DNA of 64,000 nt, taken from contig JAQFVV010006271.1 of assembly GCA_028023455.1 (NCBI GenBank), forward strand, positions 2,375,335 through 2,439,334, written 5' to 3'. This DNA is from Epiperipatus broadwayi (lineage: Eukaryota; Onychophora; Udeonychophora; Euonychophora; Peripatidae). Position 1 is the first letter of the stretch. The number at the start of each line of letters is the position of its first letter. Under the pieces are notes generated by a model, which was not told the origin of the DNA, ran no database searches, and was given only the letters and a program-made list of their open reading frames with translations. Position numbers and translations under genes: made by a program. This document shows, in pieces, positions 35,020 to 46,712 of this stretch.

Positions 35020-37770
35020 CATAAACCCATTTTGCTTGAACATTATTACACTTACTATTTAAAGAATTATTAAGTATACTTAGAAAATTTTTAAGTTAAG
35101 TTTACAAAACATAGTGAAGATTGGTGGGATCTGCTTTGGGGTGAAATAAACAGCTACTCATTTTCTAGGCAATAACCTCTGGTTTATTTAATGAAAATGT
35201 TCTGAAACCAAAAACATATATCAGCAGTGATCTAATCATTTTTAGTTGTTAGATAGAAAATAAGAAAAACTGTAACACTTTTCCAGACATTAGAGCATTT
35301 ACTTTTACAATCGCCATTAGTTTAAATCTGTAAGTATCTGATGCTGTGATCAAAGCTAAGGTAATCACTCTACTGTTGGTATACCAATAACTTGGAGGAG
35401 TGAACTTCCAATATAACTGTAAATATATTAACCATCACACCTTCAAAACCAAAGTAGATAATAGATATAATGATTGAAACCAAATGGGTTATATTACCTA
35501 ATCATCTTCTGAAAATGAATTCTAAAGACTTGTAATAAGCTTTCTATCAAGAAAGAATTTATATTAATTGAACTAATGTTGAAAGTATGAATTCACAGTT
35601 TTTCCTAGGGTACCATCTTTTTATGTAAAAGAATTCTTCTGAAGCAATAAACATAGTTTCATTATAACATTTTGACATTTTCTCAGTTGTAAAATAATCT
35701 CCCCAGTTGTTTTTTTTTTTTTTTTTTTTGATAATAGTATAATTATAAGTGCTATTGTGAATAATTGGAATTTAATATGATATATAAGAAAAGGTACTGA
35801 ATAACATGAATTAATAAAGTTACTGTAAACAATTAATTTACATTATTATTCAATCGCACAAAGTAAAATTATTCCAGAATTAAATAACAAAATTAGCATA
35901 TATACTGTAACCTGTAACTACTAACAAATCATATACAATATAAAATGAATGAAACAGAATAATTGTATAAACATATCATTCATTAAGATCTCTTCTCAAG
36001 CAAATATCCAATCATTTAAGGAAGCCTTAACTTTACTGTATAATGATATAAATTTTTATGAATGACCAGCCTGGACATTTATAATGCATTTATTATTAAT
36101 CATGTGTACAATTCCTGTATTTTATTTTTCTTTTCTTCACTCATTTATATTTCAATCATATGTAATAATGGGGGCACAACTTTGACATGGGTACAGGCAT
36201 ACTATAGAATTGTTTAGATATAATAGCACTTAGGTTATCATTTCAGGCAGTTGGTAATTTATCACATAGAAGGCTATATCTTTTGGGCTTGAGTTGATAG
36301 TATTTTAAGTTGTCTTAATCCCTCATGACATGAAACATCTTTGCAATATAATTAGCCATAAATGAATAGTTTTAAATCTTGCTGTGAATCACATTTAAAG
36401 ACATAGTTTTTTCCAGGATAGCAAGATATATGACTTAATGAGAGTTATAGTTCAAATAATGGTATTTTCTGGATATCTAAATTTCCTTAGGCAACTCTTT
36501 TTGGTAATTTCTAGATTCTAAACTTCTATATTTTTTTATTTTATTTATAACATTTTGGTCTCATGTTGAGAAATGCTAGCTTCATCATCTGTGTGCAAGG
36601 CACATATATATTATGCATTTTATATAATAATAAAGTAAAGCTTTAACTGTTTCAATCGCTCTCTAATTTAATCTTTCAAAACATTTATTACATTTTAATT
36701 ATGTTTTTGTTTGATGAATCTCTTCTTCTTTATTATCAAAGACTATTCTTCAATTTAGGATTATACTCCTTATAAAATCTAATTTGTTTTTTTTTTTTTA
36801 ATTAAATAGGCTAATTTTTTTGCATTATGGCACTTTTTATTTTTTCTTCTGGTGAGAGTTTTCAGAAATACTCAATCTTTTTGTTTTTATAAAATCTTTC
36901 TTTTATACTAAAACTCAATAAATTGGATTTATTTTTCTTTTGATTTAATTTTATAAACAAAGAATATTCCAAAATATCACATCTGACTATTTTAAATAAT
37001 TGAAAACTAGTCTGTAAATATAACAATGTGCCATAAATATCATAAAAGTTATTTACGTAAACATTAAAACTAAATATGAAAGAATCCATTTTTATTTAAA
37101 GTTTTTTTTTATAAATGGGAACAAATAAAGGTTCTGCTTTTAAATCTGATATTTTCTTACAAAAATTATAATATTTTAAAATATTTTAATATCTAGTCAA
37201 TTTGTCATTTTTTTCATTATATTTAAGTCAAATTTATTAACTTCTATTTTTAAAAATAAAACACAAATGAATAAATGAAAGTTTAACTGTGTAGTTCTTT
37301 TAATAATTAATCAATTAATGTCTAATAATAACCAAAAATAATTAATAACCAAGCAAAAAATCATTTTAAATTATATTTCAAAATCTTCACATAAAAACTA
37401 TATCAGAAACACAGGAATACTCTCTGGCCATTATCTTTTGTCAAAAAACAAATAGAAATGTTGTGGGATTAGCCACAGTCTGTAAGATGCCAAAAACTTC
37501 AAATTATATTCAATTTTATCATCAACAAAGGCATTAAATTAAAATCTAATTTAAAAACAAACAAACAATGGACATTATCATTTAGACTAATGTTAATACT
37601 ATGGGAGAAGAGCACTTTTTCTGAGGAAACTTTTCATAGTTTTCAAAGAAGGTGAAGGTTTACAAATTAAATTTATCTTAAGATTTTTTAAAAATTATTT
37701 GACTTAAATTTACTTTTATTAAGTTTAAAAGGTTTGTTTCCATTTTTTAAAATTTTACTTTTTCTTTAAT
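35020..37770. other. AT-rich spacer
   Basis: No gene recognised. It includes a T run of about 22 nt near 35708-35730. Short frames near 36862-37089 are low in complexity. Confidence 0.5.
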
Positions 37771-37783
37771 CCAGTTAATATAT

Positions 37784-40700
37784 CATCATCATCATCAACC
37801 ATTATCAATCCACTGCAGGATGAAGGTCTCTCCAAGTTTAATCCATCTTCTCCGATCTTTAGCTTCCCTTCTCCACAACACCCCTGCACATTTTCTTATT
37901 TCATCCATCCATCTCACATGTGGTCTCTTTCTGGGTCTTTTACAATCTCTTGGAATCCAGTTTAAAATTTCAATTGTCCATCTATTATCATCTCTTCTAG
38001 CAATATGTCCAGCCCAACTCCATTTCAATCTTTTAATTTTTTCAATAAGGTCAGTAACACCTGTTTGTTGTCTTACCCATACATTGCGTTTTCGATCTCT
38101 TCTTGTTACTCCCAACATACATCTCTCCATACTCCTTTGAGTGGTCTGAAGTCTCTGTATTGCTCTTCTATTAAGTGTCCAAGTCTCAGATCCATAAGTA
38201 AGAACTGGTAAAACACATTTGTTAAAAACCATCTTTTTCAAACACATAGGCATATTTCCTTTTAGTATCAAGTTATTTCTACCAAAAGCACTCCAACCAA
38301 GTTTAATTCTATGATTAATTTCCTCCATTATGTTTCCATCTGTATTAATAATCTGACCAAGGTATTTGTAACTGTTAACTTCTTCTAATTCTTCATAATC
38401 AATCTTTATTTTCATATTTTGAGCAAATCGATTAAACATTACTTTCGTCTTTTTAACATTTATCTTTAGTCCTACTTTTCTACTTTCATCTGCTAACTCC
38501 TGCAACATTTCCTGCAGCTCTGAAGCATTATTTGCAAAAACAACTACATCATCTGCGAAATCTAAATGACTTAAATACTCTCCATTTACTTTCACTCCTT
38601 TAGTTTCCCATTTTAATCCACAAAATACTTCTTGCAGCACTGCTGTAAAGAGTTTTGGAGATATGGAGTCACCTTGTCTTACACCTTTCTCAATGTTGAT
38701 TTTTCCAGTATCATTATGTAATCTAATTGTTGCTGTTGCATTTTTATAAATATTCTTTAAAATATGACAATATCCTGGATCTATACCTTGATGATCCAAT
38801 GCTTTAATCACTGAAGAAATGTGTATAGAATCGAATGCCTTTTCATAATCTACAAATCCAAAACATAATGACAACTCATATTCATTTGTCCTTTCTATGA
38901 CTTCTCTCAATACCTGGATATGATCTATTGTACTAAAACCACTTTTAAATCCAGCTTGTTCTCTTGGTTGGTGGAAATCCAAAGTTCTCTGTAGACGAGT
39001 TGTAATTATCTTGGTAAAAATTTTATATAAAACTGATAAAAGGCTGATAGGTCTGTAATTTCTAATATCTTCTTTATCACCTTTTTTAAAAATTAATATT
39101 ATTACTGCATTCTTCCAATCTTCCGGTACATCTTTATCATTTAGACATTTGGTATATAACTTTGCTAAAATTGTTTCTATTTCTTCACCTGCTTCTTTTA
39201 ATATATCAATTATAATTCCATCATTTCCTGGAGCCTTTCCTTTCTTCATACACTTAATTGCATGTCTCACTTCTTCATTTAAAATTCTGGGCAATTCGGA
39301 AGATGTAATAGATATAGGAGGTACTTGTTCTTTATTACTATATAATTCTTGATAAAAATCTTCTACCAATTTCATGATGTCATCTCTCTTTTTAGTAATA
39401 ATTCCATCTTTTTTTCTTATTGCAGATATAAATTTCCTACCAATACCAAAATGTTGTTTAACATTTTTGAGACTTTTATTTTCTTCTGCAGCTTTCCTTG
39501 CTATTTCACAGTTATACTTTCTTATATCATTTTCAACTCTTTTCCGTACCATTTTACAAAATTCGAGATATTCAATTCTTTTTAATACATCATTTTTGTA
39601 TATCTTCATATTCCTTCTTTTCTTCATAAATTCTCTAGTCTCAGTAGAAATTTTATTAGTCAATTGCTGCTTTTTTCTACCAGCTATGTTTGTTGCAGTT
39701 TTTAAAAGTGTATCAGTTATTTTCATATTAATTTCATTCAAATCTGAATCATGTTCAAAATCTCCTAACACTTGAAACCTATTTGTAAGTTCTAATTTAA
39801 ATTCATTAGAATGTTTCTGAAGATTAGGAATATCAACTGTAAATATTGTTTTTCTTAATAATTTTTGTCTCTCTAGTTTTACATTAACACGTAACTTACA
39901 CCTTACTAATCGATGATCACTTCCTGTGTTAAATTTATTAAGAACATTACAATCTTGAAATATGTATTTTCTGTTAGTCAAAATATAATCCAATTCTGCT
40001 GTACCTTCATTTGGATGCTTCCATGTCCATTTCCTTTTAACATTTTTCTCAAAAAATGAATTCATAATATAAAGTTTTTCTTTTTCTGCAAACTCCACAA
40101 GTCTATGTCCTCTCTCATTTCTATTACCATAACCAAAATTACCTACAACAATTTCATCTTTCATTTGTCTACCAATTCTAGCATTAAAGTCTCCCATAAC
40201 AATTTTAAAATGTTGTTTACTCTGATCAAAAGCCTTTTGTACATCCATATAAAAATCTTCTACTACTTCATCACTATGAGAACTTGTTGGGGCATAAACC
40301 TGAATTATCTGCATTTGGTATCTGCTATTAAGTTGTATAACTAATCTTGCCACTCTGTCCGATACACCATCAATCTCCACAATATTGTTCTTCCACTTTT
40401 TATTTATAATGAATCCTACTCCACTTGTATTTCCAATATGTGTGCCTTTATAATAGAGTATATGTCCACTTTTTAAATCAATTGTTTCTTCTCCTTTTCT
40501 TCTAACTTCACAAAGTCCAATAATGTCCCATTTAATATAAGACAGTTCTTCTTCTAATTCTTGCAATCTTCCTTCACTTGAAAGTGATCTGCAGTTGTAA
40601 GTACCTAAATAAAAAGTCATCATCAAATGGCAGCCTGGGTCCGCAATCAGGGGATTCTTAGCACCCTCTGCCTTCGGCCACCAACCGCTGCCTTGGTTGG

Positions 40701-41078
40701 TGACTTTACAGCCTCCTGGGAATAAGGGCCATGCTTTATTTTTGTCTGTCATAATTGTATATATGTATTGGAAAAATATTTATCATTTACACAAACATTC
40801 ATTCTGCCTTATCAGGCACTGAGAAGAAAGACCATGGTGTTTCTTGATCTTAAACTCAGAGGTAAAAAGCCAATAAACTCACCACGCTGGCTAATGCGTG
40901 TTGGTGAGCAGCCCATCCATGTTCGTATACTATATGAATAATCACATAGTAATAACAGCTGCAACAACAAGAACGTATGGAGTGGACATTAGGAATTTGC
41001 CCTGCTCGGTTCCTTTAAGGCCTCCAAGAGGAATCAAAGGGTCTCCTTTCAGTTAATAGCAAACTCCTTTCTGCAGCT
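37784..41078 (-). mobile_element. Full-length RTE-type LINE with target duplication
   Basis: The element reads on the minus strand: 5' UTR 41078-40753, one ORF 40752-37795, and a 3' tail of TGA repeats. It is bracketed by an exact 11-bp direct repeat, AGTTAATATAT, at 37773-37783 and 41079-41089. A short 3' end built of TGA-type microsatellite fused to the stop codon is typical of the RTE clade. The 5' UTR is shared with the decayed copy at 50.7-52.08 kb, which supports the 5' boundary. Intact ORF and intact target duplication imply a young, possibly active copy. Confidence 0.9.
37795..40752 (-). CDS. RTE endonuclease-reverse transcriptase
   Basis: 985 codons without interruption. Residues ~45-300 form an APE-type endonuclease: L-G-T-Y-N-C-R-S near 48, L-C-E-V-R near 80, Q-V-Y-A-P-T near 153, G-D-F-N-A-R near 190, and G-S-D-H-R near 280. 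Residues ~470-770 form the reverse transcriptase: K-A-P-G-N-D-G, N-Y-R-P-I-S-L-L, Q-A-G-F-K-S-G-F-S-T, V-D-Y-E-K-A-F-D, G-V-R-Q-G-D-S-I-S-P, and catalytic F-A-D-D. The C-terminal ~150 residues hold the W-A-G-H-I-A-R-R region usual in insect and other invertebrate RTE proteins. It nicks target DNA and copies its own RNA at the nick. Translation may really start at the second pair of methionines (~residue 44), just before the nuclease. The TGA stop is the first unit of the TGA tail. Confidence 0.93.
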   Translation of the reverse strand: MTDKNKAWPLFPGGCKVTNQGSGWWPKAEGAKNPLIADPGCHLMMTFYLGTYNCRSLSSEGRLQELEEELSYIKWDIIGLCEVRRKGEETIDLKSGHILYYKGTHIGNTSGVGFIINKKWKNNIVEIDGVSDRVARLVIQLNSRYQMQIIQVYAPTSSHSDEVVEDFYMDVQKAFDQSKQHFKIVMGDFNARIGRQMKDEIVVGNFGYGNRNERGHRLVEFAEKEKLYIMNSFFEKNVKRKWTWKHPNEGTAELDYILTNRKYIFQDCNVLNKFNTGSDHRLVRCKLRVNVKLERQKLLRKTIFTVDIPNLQKHSNEFKLELTNRFQVLGDFEHDSDLNEINMKITDTLLKTATNIAGRKKQQLTNKISTETREFMKKRRNMKIYKNDVLKRIEYLEFCKMVRKRVENDIRKYNCEIARKAAEENKSLKNVKQHFGIGRKFISAIRKKDGIITKKRDDIMKLVEDFYQELYSNKEQVPPISITSSELPRILNEEVRHAIKCMKKGKAPGNDGIIIDILKEAGEEIETILAKLYTKCLNDKDVPEDWKNAVIILIFKKGDKEDIRNYRPISLLSVLYKIFTKIITTRLQRTLDFHQPREQAGFKSGFSTIDHIQVLREVIERTNEYELSLCFGFVDYEKAFDSIHISSVIKALDHQGIDPGYCHILKNIYKNATATIRLHNDTGKINIEKGVRQGDSISPKLFTAVLQEVFCGLKWETKGVKVNGEYLSHLDFADDVVVFANNASELQEMLQELADESRKVGLKINVKKTKVMFNRFAQNMKIKIDYEELEEVNSYKYLGQIINTDGNIMEEINHRIKLGWSAFGRNNLILKGNMPMCLKKMVFNKCVLPVLTYGSETWTLNRRAIQRLQTTQRSMERCMLGVTRRDRKRNVWVRQQTGVTDLIEKIKRLKWSWAGHIARRDDNRWTIEILNWIPRDCKRPRKRPHVRWMDEIRKCAGVLWRREAKDRRRWIKLGETFILQWIDNG

Positions 41079-41083
41079 AGTTA

Positions 41084-41085
<2 letters not shown>

Positions 41086-41122
<37 letters not shown>
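41086..41122. repeat. (AT)n(GT)n microsatellite at the RTE target site
   Basis: Alternating TA passes into GTGTGT directly at the 5' junction of the RTE insertion. It overlaps the end of the target duplication. Confidence 0.8.
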
Positions 41123-41439
41123 GCAGTGGATATATAGGTGAATCTAAATGTACATTTGCAAAAAGAACTAAAGAATACTTGCTATTATAAAAATGAGTTC
41201 AGAAATCAGATCAAAATTGTGTAGTAGATAATAATATTTCAGTATCTGTTTTTTATGTCCATAGTAAATCATGTATTTATGGTTTTGACTTCAATTTTAA
41301 TAATGTAAAATTATTGCAAATTGAAAAAAATAGCAATAAAAGAAAAATAAAGGAAGCTATGCTAATATACAGATATAAACATGACTTAATTAACAGGCAA
41401 ACAGCAAACGTTAAGATCATGAAATTGTGGGAAAGTTAG
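41123..41439 (+). pseudogene. Penelope-like element C-terminal fragment
   Basis: Begins with Y-I-G-E-S-K-C-T-F-A-K-R, a GIY-YIG nuclease core, and ends with I-N-R-Q-T-A-N-V-K-I before TAG at 41437-41439. The same order occurs at the end of the larger PLE downstream (Y-I-G-K-S-R-C...I-N-R-Q-A-A-N-I-K-I). A few in-frame stops are present. It lies upstream of and in the same orientation as the second PLE, giving a partial tandem. Confidence 0.7.
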
Positions 41440-41605
41440 CCTTTCAAAACTTTAGTTGCCAAAGATTATTATTGGGATAATCAAAAGCACTTCTAAGTGG
41501 ATAAATTTTTTTAATTATTTAGTTACTGTATTTTACAAATATTCAATTATATAATTATGTATATTGCTTTAAAAAATAGTAACATCGAATAATAATATTA
41601 TTATT

Positions 41606-43067
41606 ATGTACTATATGATATATCCTTCTTGTGCTGTATGTCCTCGTATTTTTTCAAATATAAAATTACATAAAGAAGGTAATCCTTTGTGTAATATGAC
41701 AGATTTTGATGGTTCATTCATGTATCAGATTTCTAAATATATTGGTAAGCTTTTACAAGACATTTTAGGATTTGAGGAAAATACTTTTGCTTCATCTTTT
41801 GACTTTGTAAATAGTATTAAAATTTGGTGATTGATAAGAATGATGTTATTACTTCATTGGATGTAACAGAAATGTATGGATTTATTGAAAGAATGAATTC
41901 CATAAAAATAATTGAACATACATTAAAAAGTAAATGTATTTGTAAATATATGATAAAATTTATTGTTGATTCTTTAAAATTTTTTAATGGTAACATTGTT
42001 GCTTCTTTTGAAGCTCAATATTATAAATGTCTAAAGGTTGGCCTATGGGTCTGTCTATAGTTGCACAAGTTTGCAATTTTGTGTTATCTACATTTGAGAG
42101 TGGTATTTTAAATATGTGCACTTTTGGAGATATTAAAATTTGCAAAAAATAAGTGGATGATGTTTTTGTTTGTGGAAATACTAATACTATAAATTTGCTT
42201 GTAGAGGAATTAAATAAGTTGAATGGCTTGAAATGGACTATTGAAAAGGAACAGGACAATAATATTAAATATTTAGATTTAATGATTACAAGAGATAACA
42301 GTATATTAAATTATAAACTAATAATTAAGCCACTGCAAAAAGAGGATATATAAATTGTAAATCAAAAATACCAATGATGCATAAGATGGCAAGTTTTAGA
42401 TATTTTTTTTTGCTTCGTAATGAAAAATTATGTTGTTACCAAAGTGATAAAATGAAAAATATTGAGATATTTGCCAAGGAATTGCTTGATGATGATTACA
42501 AAATGGAACAAATAAGCAATACTTTATGTCAATTTAAAAAAAGCTATAATGGTTTAAAGAAAATGAAGATTAATAGTAAACAATGGATATCTATTCCATT
42601 TATTTCAAATCCACAAGTGAAATTTTTTAAGGATTTATATAAGAATGTGTTTAATGTTTCATTCTATGTTCCAAACAATATTAATAAATTAGTCAATAAT
42701 TCTAAGGATATCATATCTGTCAAGCAAAAAAGTAATGTCATATATCAAATTTTTGTGACTATGCTATCATATATAGGCAAATCTAGGTGCAGTATTGAGA
42801 AGAGATTGAGGGAGCATGAATTGTTATATAAGTATGTAAAAAGTAAAAATAATGGTGATTTAGTCTCCTTCAGTTTTCTTTGATCATGAAAAAACATGTA
42901 AATATAAATTTAAATTTGATTTTGAAAATGTGAAAATTCTTCATGAAGAGAGAAACCATAATAAAAGAAAAATTAAAGAAGAAATTTTCATAAATAGGAA
43001 TAAAATGCATTCTATAAATAGACAAGCTGCTAACATTAAAATACAAGATTCATGGGATTTGAATTGA
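41606..43067 (+). pseudogene. Penelope-like element, RT plus GIY-YIG, frameshifted
   Basis: Nearly the whole PLE coding order is present across several frames. F-S-N-I-K-L-H-K-E-G-N-P-L and S-F-D-F-V-N-S-I (41640-41820) are early RT blocks. S-L-D-V-T-E-M-Y (41850-41880) holds the first catalytic aspartate. V-D-D-V-F-V-C-G (42153-42176) is the catalytic pair. I-K-Y-L-D-L-M-I follows near 42265. A linker of ~170 residues leads to Y-I-G-K-S-R-C-S-I-E-K-R-L (42770-42812), the GIY-YIG endonuclease. The end is I-N-R-Q-A-A-N-I-K-I...W-D-L-N with TGA at 43065-43067. At least four frame breaks make it non-functional as it stands, although individual blocks are well kept. Confidence 0.8.
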
Positions 43068-43206
43068 TGACATTTGCTTCTGCTTTGTTTTTTTTTTGTT
43101 GAATATAATGGCAGTTGAGGCAGGTTTAAGAAATTAACCAAAAGTACTTCTGTGGATTTAAGGATTGTTTATAATAGTTTATTACCATTAAATTTATTAT
43201 TTTTAT

Positions 43207-43246
43207 AATATATATATATATATATATATATTATAAAAATGATAAA

Positions 43247-43291
<45 letters not shown>
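43207..43291. repeat. AT microsatellites
   Basis: Two long alternating AT runs (about 43207-43231 and 43251-43291) separated by a short segment, just 3' of the PLE. The first run plus its flanks (AAATTTATTATTTTTATAAT) is partly mirrored after it. Confidence 0.8.
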
Positions 43292-43296
<5 letters not shown>

Positions 43297-43299
43297 TGT

Positions 43300-44690
43300 A
43301 AGGTTATGTTTGTGCATTCCCATAATAAAATCCAGAGTCCTGGCAAAATATACCAAAGCTGATCGAGATGATGTGTGAGACCTCGAATCTGACAATACTT
43401 CAAGTCCTTTACCAGAACTCAGTGATTAAAGTCACTATAAATGGGAATTTATGAGGTTACCTCAATTGAGCAAGGGGAAGAACCTGAGACTCGAGGAAAA
43501 TTAACAATTTATACATAATTAAAAAGTAAATAGAATAGTTAACATACTAATACTTAACTAAAAGAATGCATATTATACATATGAACAATAAGGAATTTGA
43601 ATGATGATTAAGGAACAATTTTCAAAATAAAACAACATTAATTACTTAGAATAGGATACACCCATAATTAATACACACATGCATTACATAAATGATGAGA
43701 TTAATTATAAACAGTGTTCTCATCTTGAGAATTAAACTTAATTTATACAGTGTTTATGGCCAGTAAAGCATACCTATCATATTTTGATTTGCCAAATTAT
43801 TCTTAGGTTTGCCAATGTTATAAGCTGAAATGTTAGGCATGTTGATTGTTATATACAACATTAAGCTGATTGTTCTAAATATATTGCAAACAAGGAATTA
43901 AATAGGCTCAACACACAGGTTCATCATGATAACCTAGATTATGCATTCAGACTAATGCGGAAACATTAATAGTAAAGAGGAGAACTGGTTACCTTTAGGT
44001 TTGCATCTAAATGCTATGGCACTAATAAAATACAAAAATAAGGTCATGGTGTAAGTGAGTAATTGGTCACAGACATATATCAAATACTCAGTGCCCTAAG
44101 AATGAAGAACATTTCAGTTTGGGAAGCTGAATAGACATTTAAACATGGTTCTGGACCCTCATGTTCCAGTTCAAAAAGATAGCAGCAGACCAAAATAATT
44201 ATATTCATGCTAACTTATGGAACTTATAGGAAGCTGATGTTCTCTTTGAAAGACTGCTAAAGTTATTGCTAATTTGAAAATTTCCAGAATTAATTAAGAG
44301 GTCAATATCAAACAAATATGTAGCTGAAACTATCTATCCATTATCTCTATTATTATAAAGAAGTTTATTACTCAAGCATTATATAAGTGAGCTCAATTAG
44401 CTATCGCTAAGAATATTTGAGATTGCTTAATTAATGTTAAAATTGTGAATGTTTATCCTATAGGAATTTGTCTTCACATTTTACTAACACATGCTAATTT
44501 GAAATCATCAGCCTTATCTTCATGTCACTCAAGAGACTTTATGTTAAAAAAAACTTTGCAAGTGAATTATTTTTAATGTTAAAGAAGAGTAACTATTTTT
44601 TGTTTGTTATTGATATATCATAGATAGATATATTTATTTATTTGTTTTTTTATTTTGTACTATTTTCTTGATTTCAAGAATGTCTTGGAT
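43300..44690. other. Spacer, mixed composition
   Basis: 43300-44300 is less AT-rich than the average here and has no long frame. I recognise no gene or repeat. It could hold old element sequence. Confidence 0.4.
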
Positions 44691-44699
44691 AGCATATTA

Positions 44700-46460
44700 T
44701 AAGTTGCAATATGCCGGTAATTGATTATTATTTAAACATGCCGTTACATTCTAATAAAATTAAAAATAAAAGTTCGCAGATAAAAACTTATTTTTTAAGA
44801 ATTAAAAATTAAAAATTAAAAGTCATCTAAACTTTATATATATAAAATCGCACAGATAAAAAATTATTAAAAGAAAACTTTATTAAAGAAAAAAAAGTAT
44901 TTTAAAACTAAATTTTCAGAAAAAAAAAACTTAAAAGATTTAAAGATAAGAATATATCTTTAAGAATGTATATAATTTAATTAATGCTATTGTGGAAAAT
45001 GGAAATGATTATTTTCAATTTGTTAAAGTAAACTAGCCCTTGGGCATCTCAAAATTTATAAGTAAATGTTAGATAGGAGAGAAAAAACAATAGGAACAGA
45101 ATGGCCAATGAAAGAAATCCCTCAGGAAACGGACCTCAAAGAAAGGATCATCATCATGATGATGTAATATTGAGTTAATCTGCAAAATTAATATAAAAAG
45201 AAAAAAAATGCAAATAAAATATTAGAGTGTCTTACAAGTGTTAGTGCAGGGAGACTTGAAGGAGAAGGGATTGAAAAGACACACTTTTCAATCCTTTCAG
45301 TTCTAAAAAAAATGGCATTGTTTTCCTGTATTGCAGACGACAGGCTATCAGGGCCTGGAAATAAAATACCAACTAAAGTAAAGACCTCTGGATGAATCAA
45401 TTAAACGGCCAACAGCAGACCGGTCTCCCCAGGACATCAGGACAATTAACACTGGATCCCAAATGGCAAGCAACTGTTAAAGATGAACTTTTTAAAACTG
45501 TAAGAACTATATATATAACTAATGAACATTAATTATAAAACTTTCCAGTATTTGAAAACAGTAAGAACTCTAAATTTTAAACTTTTCAATATTTAAATAG
45601 AAATAGAATTTCCTATCTGACTAAATTATTTATTAATTATTATTATTATTATTTTTAAAAAATCATTTTCATTAATTTATTTGTTTATTATGATTTTTTT
45701 TTCTGTTAAACTAAACTTTTAATAAATGTTAAATTTAAGTTGGGCGTGAATGGCCACATAGATTTGTAAAATTATATTAGTTTAATTAAGGGAGGGTTAA
45801 TCTTAGGTTATTTGTTTCGTAGTTAAATTGGGTTAATAGATTGGATATATTGGTGTAATTAGTAAATGTAGTATGAAGATCTGCTACATGCAGGATCACA
45901 TTATACAATACACTTGGGTGAAATAAGCCTATTTCTTATTGACCATCAGAGACAGATGGTATTCCCTGCTCCATGGATCACCCCCTTTGCCTATGGAATG
46001 GGATAGTAAGATGACAAATAGGACCACAATACCCTCCTATGGAGTTTTCTTTTTTGTTGTTCTTCTTGCCAGACAGATGTAACATTCCTGTACTGGATGA
46101 GAGACAATTTCTTTTCTATAACCATGCTGTTCAGATGTGCATTCCTGACAGTATGGTATTGTGCTGTCATATTCATGCTGCATTGAATACATTGATATAT
46201 CAGATATATTGATGTTGGTTTGATGGCAAACTTTTGGCGTAAGGTTAAATAAGGGATATAATATTTTATTTTGGGTCAATCTATGTAGTCTATCCATACT
46301 TGACACTCTAATAAAATAGTAATAAATTCATCTGTGCGAACTTCTAAAATAAAAAGTTAAATTGTAAATTAAATTTTAGAGTAAAAGTTATACTAAAATA
46401 ATTCTAAATTATATATATGTTTATAAAATATTAAAGATTTTAAAACTTCTCATTCAATAA
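44700..46460. repeat. Long dispersed repeat, copy 1
   Basis: Collinear with 53180-55090. Shared blocks include TCGCACAGATAAAAAATTATTAAAA, GGATCATCATC...GATGATGTAAT, GGGATTGAAAAGA, AAAGATGAACT...GTAAGAACT, and GGGTTAATCTTAGGTTATTTG...TTGGATATATTGGTGTAATTAGTA. TTCGCAGAT near the start and ATCTGTGCGAA near the end are inverted, as for a transposon end. A minus-strand frame at 46037-46306 holds two CxxC pairs, and in the second copy the matching frame is broken. Superfamily unknown. Confidence 0.65.
46037..46306 (-). CDS. Small Cys-pair ORF in the dispersed repeat
   Basis: 89 codons on the minus strand. The C-terminal half has C-Q-E-C and, ~24 residues on, C-Y-I-C followed by a basic tail (R-R-T-T-K-K-K), suggesting a small zinc-binding module or the remnant of an element-encoded protein. 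The frame corresponds to an interrupted one at ~54.35-54.61 kb, where S-S-M-N-R-L-H-K and S-D-I-S-M-H-S-M are recognisable. No known family recognised. Confidence 0.3.
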   Translation of the reverse strand: MSSMDRLHRLTQNKILYPLFNLTPKVCHQTNINISDISMYSMQHEYDSTIPYCQECTSEQHGYRKEIVSHPVQECYICLARRTTKKKTP

Positions 46461-46534
46461 TTTAATATACAAAATTAACAAAGTGTATGACACACTTGTA
46501 TGTGAAGCTATCAAGATACACAGAAATTATTACA

Positions 46535-46575
46535 CACTAAGCGCTTTTGAGGCCTTTTGCCTCATATTCATAGCG
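46535..46575 (-). ncRNA. Variant hammerhead-like motif beside a PLE
   Basis: Minus strand: stem I CGCT/AGTG, then ATGAATAT in place of CUGANGA, stem II GAGGC-AAAAG-GCCTC (5 perfect pairs), AAAA in place of GAAA, stem III AGC/GCT, U at position 17. It lies ~140 nt downstream of the GIY-YIG ORF on the same strand, where PLE terminal hammerheads are expected. The variant core matches that at 33583-33624. Confidence 0.4.
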
Positions 46576-46712
46576 GTACTGTGAGCTGCAGAATGAAGAA
46601 ATAGGGCAAGGAAATAAAACAGTATGCAAAGCATATGCAAATGAACTAGATAGTCCAATGTTTGGAGATGTCAAAGCAGGTATCTCGTCTATTGATGGAG
46701 TTATTATTGCCA

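Noticed and set aside
36570-36610. ATGATGAAGCTAGCATTTC on the minus strand as a hammerhead
   Set aside because: The C3 position is wrong, there is no GAAA block and stem I does not pair.
37820-40344. Several plus-strand ORFs of 67-133 codons
   Set aside because: All lie antisense to the intact RTE ORF and show no independent domain.
43360-43420. Possible hammerhead core near CTGATCGAGATGATG
   Set aside because: No GAAA block with a matching stem III and no pairing stem I could be placed.
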